Shown here in pieces: positions 42,989 to 49,436 of a stretch of 49,436 nt of DNA. Where the stretch lies: positions 2,337 through 51,772 of the forward strand of contig QHWY01000095.1 in assembly GCA_003223875.1 (NCBI GenBank), in the 5' to 3' direction. The position numbers and the translations under genes are program-made. The notes beneath the pieces are model-generated. The model saw only the letters and a list, made by a program, of their open reading frames with translations, was not told the origin of the DNA and did no database searches. Origin of the DNA: Acidobacteriota bacterium (GTDB taxonomy: Bacteria; Acidobacteriota; Terriglobia; 20CM-2-55-15). Every line of letters begins with the position of its first letter. Positions within the stretch are counted from its first letter, which is position 1.

Positions 42989-44379
42989 TTTCCTCCCAAC
43001 AACGATTTGATCGTCTTCTCGGCGTTACCCGTTGCGCGAGCCAGCGCGGCTTGAGAGGTATTAAGACCATAAAGACTGGAGATGTAGTTTTCGTCCGCGG
43101 TAACCACTGCTTCTTGCGCTTGCGTCACCTCGAGCCCGTTCGCGACACCGGCCGCGAAGCGATCCTGGGCTTGCGTAAGCTGCTGCTGCGCCAGATCCCT
43201 TGCGGCTTGGGCTGCCTGGAGTTGATCGGCTGCGGATTGGATATCCAAATTCGCCGAACGAATCTCGTATTCGATCTGGTCGCGAAGATTCAAAGCTTCG
43301 GCCTTTCGTTGTTCTATCAGGGCATCGGATTCCAAAATCTCCGCGCGTATCCGCTCTCCGGTATAAATTGGAACGGATAATGTGCCTTGCACGAACATCG
43401 TGCTGTGTGAATGAGTCGGCGTACGGCCGATGTCGCCATAATCGGCGTTGATCTGTAACGACGGAAGACGCCGCCCTACCGCTGCCTTCCGTGTCTCTTC
43501 GGCGGCACGAACGAGACTGAGAGCGCGCCGGTAATCGGACCGGGAATCGAGAGCGTTGCTCAAAGCTTCAGCAAGCACGGAAGCGTTCGCCGACGCGTTG
43601 ATGAACGTGTCCGTCTGCGTAAATTGCTGCCCTTGCGGAAGACCGATCGCTCTGGCGAGCCTCAGCTTCTCCTTCGCCAGTTCATTTTCAACCGCAACTA
43701 GACGCTGTTGCTGCGCCTGCAACTGTACCTGTGCACGTAGAACATCGATGCCGGCAACCAGTCCGCTGTCCTTCAGATCTCTTGCACGGTCGTAGACTGC
43801 TTGAGCAGTTCTCAACTGAGCACGAACTGCATCGACTCGGCTGGATTCGGCAACGGCTTCCAAGTAAAGATCGGTTGTGATCAACACAATCAGCTCGCGG
43901 ACATCTTGCAGAGCATAGTTACTGGCCGAGACTCGTTCTGTCTCCGCCCTCAATTCATGAAGCAGCCGGGAGTCGAAAAGCTGGTGAGAGTATCGTGCAC
44001 GAGCATCAAACAGACTGAACGGTCCAACAACGGGCGGCACTCCCGGAAAACCGCTGAAGCCAAAGGCAGCGAGATTGATCTGTTGAATTGTTTGGGTGAT
44101 GCCGGCATTCACCTTTGGCAGCAGTTCCGATAACGCGCGTACACGGGCCGCCGTGCTGACCCGTATTTCCTGTTCACCGATAACAGCGGCAAGGTTGTAC
44201 TTGAGCGCGCGATCGATCGCATCAGCAATGGACAGTTGGATCGGCCCCGCAGACGGAGCACCTTGAGAAACGCTGCCAAGAAAGCTGGGAGAAATATTTG
44301 AGCTGCGTGGCTGCTGGCCGTCCGCGAACTCGCAGAAGAAAGCAATCAGCAAAACGAAGGAGCGTCCAAGAGCTTTCAT
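42985..44379 (-). CDS. TolC-like outer membrane efflux protein
   Basis: The 464-residue protein has a signal peptide (MKALGRSFVLLIAFFCEFAD) and two OEP repeats, each with long helices; LSIADAIDRALKYNLA and ARDLAQQQLTQAQDRFAAGV are typical, as is the C-terminal VVTADENYISSLYGLN. It forms the outer-membrane channel of the efflux system. I chose the ATG at 44377-44379 for the signal peptide and because it overlaps the TetR stop as ATGA. Confidence 0.9.
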   Translation of the reverse strand: MKALGRSFVLLIAFFCEFADGQQPRSSNISPSFLGSVSQGAPSAGPIQLSIADAIDRALKYNLAAVIGEQEIRVSTAARVRALSELLPKVNAGITQTIQQINLAAFGFSGFPGVPPVVGPFSLFDARARYSHQLFDSRLLHELRAETERVSASNYALQDVRELIVLITTDLYLEAVAESSRVDAVRAQLRTAQAVYDRARDLKDSGLVAGIDVLRAQVQLQAQQQRLVAVENELAKEKLRLARAIGLPQGQQFTQTDTFINASANASVLAEALSNALDSRSDYRRALSLVRAAEETRKAAVGRRLPSLQINADYGDIGRTPTHSHSTMFVQGTLSVPIYTGERIRAEILESDALIEQRKAEALNLRDQIEYEIRSANLDIQSAADQLQAAQAARDLAQQQLTQAQDRFAAGVANGLEVTQAQEAVVTADENYISSLYGLNTSQAALARATGNAEKTIKSLLGGK

Positions 44380-45002
44380 TGCGCCGCAATTCCTTTCCAC
44401 ACCAGGTCGAAAATGAAATCGACATCCTGGCTGATTTTGGATTTCGACCAGCCCAAAATGCGATGCGTTCCCACGCCGCGAATAATGTCGGAGATCGCAA
44501 AGGCGGTCTGCTCGGTTCGCAAGCTTCGAATAGCTTTTTTCCGGGCACCCTCCTTCAAAATCGCTTCCACGAGCCGTGCTTGCTCCTGGTAAAGCGCCTG
44601 GAATTCGTTATCGATTCCTGCAGGATGCGCAGTCGGGATATTGCCCAACTCGGAATAATAAATCTTGAAGAAGTCGCGGTTTTCGTCGAAATACGCGAGC
44701 TTCGCCGCAATAAGCGCCTTCAGCTTTTCTTCCGGCGTAGTGGCTTTATGCAACTCATCTAGAAGTAAAGAATACATTTGACCGATTCCAAATTTGAGGG
44801 CCGCAAAATACACATCGCGTTTGGATTCGTAGTAGAGGTATACGGTGCCTTTCGCAACACCCGCGGCCTCCGCAATATCGTCAACCGTTGCCTCGTGAAA
44901 TCCTTTCTTGGCGAAAACTTTACGAGCCGCTTCGAGAATTCCCGACGTTCGAAATTCCGTAACGACGTCCTTCTTCGTCTTGATCTCAGTGGTCATGGTC
45001 AT
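44376..45002 (-). CDS. TetR/AcrR family transcriptional regulator of the efflux operon
   Basis: The 208-residue protein has the TetR helix-turn-helix at about 18-65: GILEAARKVFAKKGFHEATV, DDIAEAAGVAKGTVYLYYES. The C-terminal ligand domain (about 80-205) is helical with FDENRDFFKIYYSELG. It is the first gene of the tetR-tolC-emrA-emrB unit, and its promoter holds a palindrome over the -10 box, so it most likely represses its own operon until a drug binds. Alternative starts exist (ATG at residue 3). Confidence 0.92.
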   Translation of the reverse strand: MTMTTEIKTKKDVVTEFRTSGILEAARKVFAKKGFHEATVDDIAEAAGVAKGTVYLYYESKRDVYFAALKFGIGQMYSLLLDELHKATTPEEKLKALIAAKLAYFDENRDFFKIYYSELGNIPTAHPAGIDNEFQALYQEQARLVEAILKEGARKKAIRSLRTEQTAFAISDIIRGVGTHRILGWSKSKISQDVDFIFDLVWKGIAAQ

Positions 45003-45014
45003 TCGAGCCCCCGA

Positions 45015-45032
45015 TGACTGACTATACAGTCA
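45015..45032. promoter_or_regulatory. TetR-type operator palindrome
   Basis: TGACTG-ACTATA-CAGTCA: perfect 6-base arms around 6 bases, 12 bases upstream of the regulator start codon. It covers the -10 box of the minus-strand promoter, the usual place for a repressor site. The family is known to bind such short palindromes. Binding is inferred. Confidence 0.7.
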
Positions 45033-45049
45033 GTGTACTATGCTGTCAG
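45021..45049 (-). promoter_or_regulatory. Promoter of the tetR-efflux operon
   Basis: On the minus strand, -35 CTGACA (45044-45049), a 17-base spacer and -10 TATAGT (45021-45026) match the sigma-70 consensus at five and five of six positions. The -10 box forms the centre of the operator palindrome. Confidence 0.7.
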
Positions 45050-45055
45050 GTCAAA

Positions 45056-45084
45056 TTGAAGGTTTGGCTCCTTTTTTGTAGACT
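45056..45084 (+). promoter_or_regulatory. Candidate promoter for the DUF6152 gene
   Basis: -35 TTGAAG (45056-45061), 17-base spacer, -10 TAGACT (45079-45084), then a strong Shine-Dalgarno sequence GGGGAGG before the ATG at 45114. Each box matches four of six consensus positions. Confidence 0.45.
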
Positions 45085-45113
45085 TACCTATAACCTTTCC
45101 AGGGGAGGTCGCG

Positions 45114-45527
45114 ATGAACATCAGGCTTTTAGGTCTGGCGATCCTCGCGTTGATGCTATTCGCGCTGCCTGCGCTTGCGCATCATTCGTTCGCGATGTTC
45201 GATCAAGGAAAAGTCGTTTACATGACCGGTAAGGTGAAGCAGTTCGAGTGGGTAAACCCGCACGCCTGGCTTCATCTGACGATCACGATTCCGGACGGCA
45301 AAGAGGCCACGTGGTCGTTTGAGGGTGGATCGGTCGCCCAGTTGGCATCGCTCGGCTGGAAACCGGACAGCTTCCTTATTGGCAAGGAAGTCAAGATCGG
45401 CTTTCGCCCGATGAAGGACGGGTCGCGCGGAGGTCAGATCATGAATGTTACGCTCGCGAGTGGACAAAAGCTCTGCTCTAACCGCGGCTGCGGCGATGGG
45501 ACCGGTTCCGTTCTGGATCCATTCTAA
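45114..45527 (+). CDS. Secreted DUF6152 family protein
   Basis: The 137-residue protein has a signal peptide (MNIRLLGLAILALMLFALPA) and then AHHSFAMFDQGKVVYMTGKV, FEWVNPHAWLHLTI and GGSVAQLASLGWKPDSF, the conserved core of DUF6152. The HHSFAMFD segment at the mature N terminus could bind metal. Function is unknown in the family. It is divergent from the tetR operon and convergent with the next gene, standing alone. A short cysteine-containing tail (SNRGCGDGTG) follows the domain. Confidence 0.85.
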   Translation: MNIRLLGLAILALMLFALPALAHHSFAMFDQGKVVYMTGKVKQFEWVNPHAWLHLTITIPDGKEATWSFEGGSVAQLASLGWKPDSFLIGKEVKIGFRPMKDGSRGGQIMNVTLASGQKLCSNRGCGDGTGSVLDPF

Positions 45528-45539
45528 TAATTTTCAAGA

Positions 45540-46079
45540 TCAGCGGACCCGATCTGGAAATCGTCCATCGGGCGGGAAACGGATCGTCTGATCGAACCGC
45601 GAGGGTACGGTCATGTCCTTGTCCCCTCGTGCGGGCAAGACGACCGCGTCTGCCCGGTAAAGCTTGTCCTTGCTGAAAAACAGGGAGCTGCGCATCCGGC
45701 TCCCGTCAGGGCGGTCCACAACCATCGTTGTCCCAAAAATCGATCGCTCGTCCTGGTACACGCGCGGAATATCGTTAAACACTACATTCCCCTCCCGCAT
45801 CAGAGAATAATTGGCCTCATTCAGAAGATTCGTTGCCGCATCGGTATGGCCGGCAAGATCGACGATGGTGAGCTTGTAAATGACATTGTCGTCCTGTGCC
45901 GTATAGATCGTGGACGTGAGGCCCTTGACCAAAGCCGATGGATATGGCGCCGTCGAGGCTTCCGGGTTAACTGGAAATTGAATCGCGACCCCGCGATCCA
46001 AGTAGACGTATTCTTCCCACGCCGCCGCCGGACTGAAGACCGGCATCATTGTCAGCATGACGAAACCTGAAATCGACAT
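45540..46079 (-). CDS. Exported protein, unknown function
   Basis: The 179-residue protein has a signal sequence (MSISGFVMLTMMPVFSPAAA) followed by WEEYVYLDRGVAIQFPVNPE, a pattern seen in periplasmic proteins that begin with a mature WxEYxxxxxGFxIxFPxxP segment. The body is beta-rich with YKLTIVDLAGH and GTTMVVDRPDGSRMRS. GGGAGGAGGCC just before the ATG at 46077-46079 decides the start over an upstream ATG. No catalytic motif is recognised. Confidence 0.7.
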   Translation of the reverse strand: MSISGFVMLTMMPVFSPAAAWEEYVYLDRGVAIQFPVNPEASTAPYPSALVKGLTSTIYTAQDDNVIYKLTIVDLAGHTDAATNLLNEANYSLMREGNVVFNDIPRVYQDERSIFGTTMVVDRPDGSRMRSSLFFSKDKLYRADAVVLPARGDKDMTVPSRFDQTIRFPPDGRFPDRVR

Positions 46080-46225
46080 GGCCTCCTCCCAGCCACTTGA
46101 AACGAATATTGAACAATGAACATTTTTTAAGAAATTGCCAATGTTCAATGGTCATTAGGGGAGCGGAGAGGGGGGGATTCGTGCCCTCACCAGCCCTTAT
46201 GTATCTGCAAGTTACAGAATCCACA

Positions 46226-46284
46226 TTGCCAACGTTGCCAAACTTGCCATAGATGCCACCGACCATTGCACGCTATTGCACGCT
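46226..46284. repeat. Short tandem repeats (9-mer x3 and 10-mer x2)
   Basis: TTGCC-initial 9-mers in three consecutive copies with two or three changes each, then 12 bases later two exact copies of ATTGCACGCT. Such clustered short repeats can be recombinase or regulator sites, but no integrase gene adjoins them. Confidence 0.6.
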
Positions 46285-46698
46285 GGAAGGAAATCTTTCG
46301 GCATGTATTCGCAGCTTCCAGATCGTCGCAGCTACGCGACGAAATTGCAAACCAAGATTTGGCACGAACACAAATGCAAGCCGGCCCGATATCGACCCAC
46401 TGGAGCACACTCGTAACATCGCCCGAGTATGAAAGAGGACACGGCTCCAACCGCATCGGGACTGATTTGAAAGAATGGGAACCGAACCCGCGATGTCCAC
46501 TTGGGAAATCGACCCTAGATTGAAAACAAAAAACAACGTTTTTGGCGTCAATTTTCGACGGTGCAGATGTATGTAATTTCCGCACTTCGGTTTGTTAATG
46601 GAGCAGAAGAATCCGGGAGCATTTCGATATATTTCTGGGTTAACCAACCAGATTCGGGAGATGTGTCCCCGCCGTTATTCAAATCTGCAACAATCCTG

Positions 46699-46704
46699 TA
46701 TCAT
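46699..46704 (+). promoter_or_regulatory. Candidate -10 box of the toxin-antitoxin-like pair
   Basis: TATCAT 20 bases before the antitoxin ATG, with a weak TTATTC 18 bases further upstream. A clear Shine-Dalgarno sequence, GAAGGAAGGA, follows. Weak on its own. Confidence 0.3.
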
Positions 46705-46723
46705 CAATCAGAAGGAAGGATGC

Positions 46724-46984
46724 ATGACTCAGCGAGTCAATTTGGAACTAGACCTACCCGATGATGTGGCTGCGGAGCTGCGCAACGAGGACTTGACCGC
46801 GAAGGTCAAGGAGTCGCTTGTTCTGGAACTCCTTCGCGAACATCGGATATCCCAAGGGAAGGCTGCCGAATTACTTGGCATACACCGAAGCGACCTGTTT
46901 CCGTTGATGACAAAATATCAGGTCTCCGTGATCGATCTGACCCCGGAAGAACTTGATGAAGAACTCAACAAACCTCTGTCTTAA
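46724..46984 (+). CDS. UPF0175 family antitoxin-like protein
   Basis: The 86-residue protein has LELDLPDDVAAELRNEDLTA, VKESLVLELLREHRISQGKA and AELLGIHRSDLFPLMTKYQV, the UPF0175 layout: a helical N-terminal part and a helix-turn-helix (AAELLGIHRSDLFPLM). UPF0175 genes are usually followed by a DUF3368 PIN-like gene, as here, 8 bases downstream. By analogy it would be the antitoxin and DNA-binding autoregulator. The ATG at 46724 is decided by GAAGGAAGGA just upstream. Confidence 0.85.
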   Translation: MTQRVNLELDLPDDVAAELRNEDLTAKVKESLVLELLREHRISQGKAAELLGIHRSDLFPLMTKYQVSVIDLTPEELDEELNKPLS

Positions 46985-46992
46985 CTTCATTA

Positions 46993-47475
46993 GTGCGTCT
47001 CGTCTCAAATTCAGGACCTATTCTTTCTTTTGCCAGAGCCAATAGATTGGATGCGTTGAACGCCGTCGTGGTCGAGTTGTTTATACCCGAAGCGGTTTAC
47101 GATGACATCGTCATCGCTGGCCAAGGGAAGGCAGGCGCACGTGAGGTCGCAGATGCAGGTTGGATACGCCGAACTCATTTAACTGATACGTCATCGGCGG
47201 ACCGTTTGTCTTTGCGACTCCACGCCGGAGAACGCCAGGCAATCGCTTTAGCAAGAGAATTGAAACTCCCCCTCCTGGTCGATGAACGCGAGGCACGGAA
47301 GGTTGCTTCGGCTTTAGGACTTACTTTCTTAGGAAGCCTGCGTATTCTCCGTGAAGCGAAACGCCTTGGCGTCATCACGGAGATCAAACCGCTGGTTCAT
47401 GAATTGACCAGCGCCGGCATGTATATCAGTGACGTCATACTTCACAACTTCTTGCGCGAAGTTGGTGAATCCTGA
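46993..47475 (+). CDS. DUF3368 PIN-like protein (putative toxin nuclease)
   Basis: The 160-residue protein starts from a GTG at 46993 and reads LVSNSGPILSFARANRLDAL (the DUF3368 form of the PIN N-terminal strand, with N/S where classical PIN has D), ELFIPEAVYDDIV, LHAGERQAIALARE and LLVDEREARKVASALGL (acidic cluster), then GSLRILREAKRLGVI. PIN domains are metal-dependent RNases; DUF3368 proteins are annotated as VapC-like toxins. It follows the UPF0175 gene at 8 bases. The first acidic residue is replaced by S/N, so activity should not be assumed. Confidence 0.82.
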   Translation: MRLVSNSGPILSFARANRLDALNAVVVELFIPEAVYDDIVIAGQGKAGAREVADAGWIRRTHLTDTSSADRLSLRLHAGERQAIALARELKLPLLVDEREARKVASALGLTFLGSLRILREAKRLGVITEIKPLVHELTSAGMYISDVILHNFLREVGES

Positions 47476-47520
47476 GAAATGCCTTCATTGTCTGTCCGAA
47501 ATCGTCCTGGATCATTTCGG

Positions 47521-47760
47521 TTAGCTTGAGGCAAGTGAGGCAAGACGATCTCTGTAGGTATTCTGAGATACCGAGATATTCTTGAGGTTTTTCGTATCGA
47601 CCGTCCATTTCCAGCTTTCGGGCGCTCGGTCAAAAGCGTCGAAATGGCAAACCGAAGATAGATCCAGAATCGTTACTGTCACTTCGCTGCCTGTGGGTGC
47701 GAATTCCGCAAGCGCCCTGAATTGTTGTATTTCTTGAGTTTGATACCATCCTGAGAATGC
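47521..47760 (-). pseudogene. C-terminal remnant of an unknown gene, cut off next to the integrase remnant
   Basis: A 79-codon minus-strand frame without any start codon reads AFSGWYQTQEIQQFRALAEF, APTGSEVTVTILDLSSVCHF, DAFDRAPESWKWTVDTKNLK and ends RDRLASLASS before a TAA. Composition is protein-like and upstream in frame there is a stop within 12 bases, right where the integrase reading frame begins on the other strand. It looks like the tail of a gene whose front was lost to the insertion. I do not recognise the family. Confidence 0.4.
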
Positions 47761-48835
47761 GCGACATTTTCACTCTTTTTCTGCATGCGATCGTCATGAT
47801 TATCCGGCTCAGTCGACCCGGCGGGCTCCGTTCTGTTGTTGCCGAATCGGTCTGGATGCGACACCAAGTCCTGATTCTGAATCGTGGTCGGAAGGGGCTC
47901 CCAATCTCCGGTCTTCGGATCGCATCATCGCCGGTTTGTGCACTTTGCTGATCCGTCCTGCGCGCGTTCTGCGATCTGCCGTCGTGCTGAAGCCATCAAC
48001 TCTGCTGCATTTTCACACAAGATGCTCACGAAGCAAAAGTACCCGCTGCTGTTTTCATCCACACGAGTCCGAAGGCCACAGGTCCGAAAGGACCGACGAA
48101 AGAGCTGATCGACGCGGTCGTTGAAATGAAACGGCGTAATCGCACCTGGGGCTGCAAGCGAATTGCTCAGCAGATCGCTCTGGCCTTCGGCGTCGAGATC
48201 GACAAGGACGTCGTTCGCCGAATTCTCGAAATCCATTTCCGGCCGGAAGCGGGCTCCGAAGGTCCGTCATGGCTTTCCTTTATCGGTCACACCAAAGACT
48301 CGCTGTGGTCATTGGCTCTGTTCCGATGTGAATCGGCCGTATTACGAACCTACTGGGTCTTGGTGGTGATGGATCAATTCACGAGACGGATCGTCGGCTT
48401 TGCCGTTCACCGGGGTGTTGTGGATGGCATGGCCCTATGCCGGATGTTCAATCGAGCAATTCACGCGCAGACGCTGCCGAAATATCTCAGCTCGGATCAT
48501 GATCCGCTATATCGGTTCCATCAGTGGCAGGCAAATCTGCGTGTTCTCGAGGTGAAGGAAATCAAAACGGTGCCTTACGTTCCACTGTCGCATCCGTTCG
48601 TAGAGAGACTGACCGGAACCGCCGGGAATACTTGGACCAAACGTTATTCTGGACGGCAGCAGATCTGGACGCGAAACTTCGAGTCTTCCTGCACTATTTC
48701 AATGGGCATCGCACGCACTCAGGTCTGGAAGGACGGCTGCCCGAGCCTGGCGAAGCCCCGGCGACATTAAAGTTTGCTTCGTACCGGTGGCACCAGCACT
48801 GTCGTGCACTTTATCAAACGCCCATCGCCGCGTGA
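47757..48835 (+). pseudogene. Frameshifted DDE integrase/transposase (rve core)
   Basis: Pieces of one integrase lie in several frames. The N-terminal part from 47757 reads MRDIFTLFLHAIVMIIRLSR and ESVWMRHQVLILNRGRK; another frame gives LLIRPARVLRSAVVLKPSTL. The main frame (about 48090-48620) gives GCKRIAQQIALAFGVEIDKD, the first Asp in VLVVMDQFTRRIVG, the second in YLSSDHDPLYRFHQ and the Glu in SHPFVERLTG. After about 48620 the continuation (REYLDQTLFWTAADLDAKLR, FNGHRTHSGLEGRLPEPG) is in yet another frame. The DDE triad is present but at least three frameshifts make it inactive as read. No terminal inverted repeats were found. Confidence 0.8.
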
Positions 48836-48894
48836 TTTCAGGAATTCGCCACCGACAGGATGTGTACGAGAGTACGGACATAACAAAAAAGGGG

Positions 48895-49047
48895 ATGCGC
48901 ATCCGGAAGCGGAGGTATGGTCCAGGCTTCGAACGGATCGTAAAGTCCGTGTTGCATCTCTTCGCATTTTTGATCCTTGTTTTCATCGCGATATGGCACA
49001 AGGAACTTCTCGCATTTGTAACTCCATTTTTCAGGTGGCTGTTGTGA
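48895..49047 (+). CDS. Possible 50-residue single-pass membrane protein
   Basis: MRIRKRRYGPGFERIVKSVL then a hydrophobic helix HLFAFLILVFIAIW and a short aromatic tail. A basic start before one membrane span is typical of small membrane proteins, and GGGG precedes the ATG. However, no neighbour supports it and the region is degenerate, so it may be chance. Confidence 0.3.
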   Translation: MRIRKRRYGPGFERIVKSVLHLFAFLILVFIAIWHKELLAFVTPFFRWLL

Positions 49048-49056
49048 TTACCGTTC

Positions 49057-49436
49057 TTATTTCGCCGTCGTATACCCCCGCACCTTGCTCCGCCCAAAGC
49101 AATACTCAATGCAAACGCCGCAATAGTATTCCTGCCTGAAGCTCGAGAACTTGTCAGTCGGTGCCCGCGGACATTCCCTGGCAACATGCCCGTCCTCCTC
49201 GCAGCACCGGAATGCCGGCATCCGCACACATTAGGATCAACGGGCTCATTGACGGCTGAATAGCAATCCGTCGAAGTTCTCCATCGCTTCTCCGCCAGCT
49301 CCAGCAACTCCGCATGATGAACCTGCAAAAAAACCATGAACGGCATCGCCTAGCTCAGCCTCGGCAAGTTGATAATCAATATCGTAACCATTCCGCCTGG
49401 TTTTCAACTGTCTGACAATGTCTTCAGAAATTGGGA
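49057..49436 (-). pseudogene. Degenerate gene with a cysteine-rich C terminus (runs off the right edge)
   Basis: Three minus-strand frames each give protein-like stretches in succession: PISEDIVRQLKTRRNGYDID and YQLAEAELGDAV from the edge, then VHHAELLELAEKRWRTSTDC, then MPAFRCCEEDGHVARECPRA and QEYYCGVCIEYCFGRSKV to a TAA at 49057-49059. The first switch falls near a run of seven T, a common frameshift site. The last part has a nearly complete zinc-knuckle pattern (C-x4-H-x4-C, missing the first Cys) and four more cysteines. It may be a decayed gene, or an error-containing one. The last piece alone is an open frame of 54 codons (49057-49221). Confidence 0.35.

Larger units (their letters stand above)
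46150..46723. other. 570-base non-coding region at the border of the right accessory segment
   Basis: No convincing reading frame on either strand. It holds three imperfect 9-base tandem repeats (TTGCCAACG, TTGCCAAAC, TTGCCATAG at 46226-46252), an exact tandem 10-mer (ATTGCACGCT at 46265-46284) and a stretch at 46162-46190 whose reverse complement looks like the last 25 bases of a serine tRNA. An inverted pair TGAACATT/AATGTTCA flanks its left side near 46115-46148. Confidence 0.5.

Noticed and set aside
46162..46190. tRNA-Ser gene or fragment on the minus strand
   Set aside because: Only about 25 bases resemble a tRNA 3' end (GGCACGAATCC and CTCTCCGC); no cloverleaf can be built upstream, so at most it is a relic of an attachment site.
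48699..49346. 215-codon minus-strand frame across the integrase end
   Set aside because: Only its first third looks coding; the remainder is arginine- and asparagine-rich and antisense to other segments.

Overview
The window is about 49 kb of bacterial chromosome with moderate G+C and dense packing. Many neighbouring genes share a 4-base ATGA or GTGA stop/start overlap. An outer-membrane lineage is indicated by lpxB, a TolC-type efflux protein and a LysM/secretin-style envelope protein. Long biosynthetic runs, a DUF6152 protein, a fused aroD-aroE, many GC-rich palindromic interspersed repeats and a decayed DDE integrase together suggest Acidobacteriota (a soil or metagenome-derived genome). 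That assignment is inference; no 16S rRNA or other marker is present.

Region 1 (1-4.3 kb) is accessory. At the left edge lies an AAA ATPase fragment next to a PD-(D/E)XK-like nuclease gene that a repeat appears to have broken. It is followed by a small phage-lysis-like cassette: fibronectin III protein, XhlA-like coiled-coil/TM protein, holin-like protein with a lipoprotein part, small helical protein, M15 endolysin and a DH...N (HNH-like) protein. Region 2 (4.4-14.7 kb) holds housekeeping genes on both strands: a 5'-nucleotidase; lpxB; a four-gene minus-strand unit of sugar nucleotidyltransferase, phosphohexomutase, ECF sigma factor and anti-sigma factor; pgsA, AMMECR1 and lgt; and a LysM protein.

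Region 3 (14.8-39.7 kb) is the core: 28 consecutive plus-strand genes making cysteine (cysK), shikimate (aroDE), threonine-branch intermediates (thrB, asd), all of histidine (hisZGDCB-H-A-F-IE), all of tryptophan (trpEGDCFBA), tyrosine/phenylalanine precursors (chorismate mutase, tyrA), a CoA-transferase (scoAB), a 101-codon conserved-looking protein and UDP-sugar enzymes (ugd, uxs, galE). Nearly every junction is an overlap or a gap of 0-2 bases. The only four larger gaps are each filled by repeats: a tandem array after asd, and palindromic elements before hisH, trpE and trpA. A fifth palindromic element sits in frame inside thrB. The elements end in a hairpin whose 3' arm is a strong Shine-Dalgarno-like GGAGG, which is well placed only for trpA. 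This is the most interesting structure in the window.

Region 4 (39.7-46.1 kb) holds a TetR-controlled tripartite drug efflux operon with a readable promoter and operator, plus small envelope proteins. Region 5 (46.1-49.4 kb) is again accessory: short tandem repeats, a UPF0175/DUF3368 toxin-antitoxin-like pair, a truncated gene, a frameshifted integrase and a degenerate cysteine-rich gene at the right edge.
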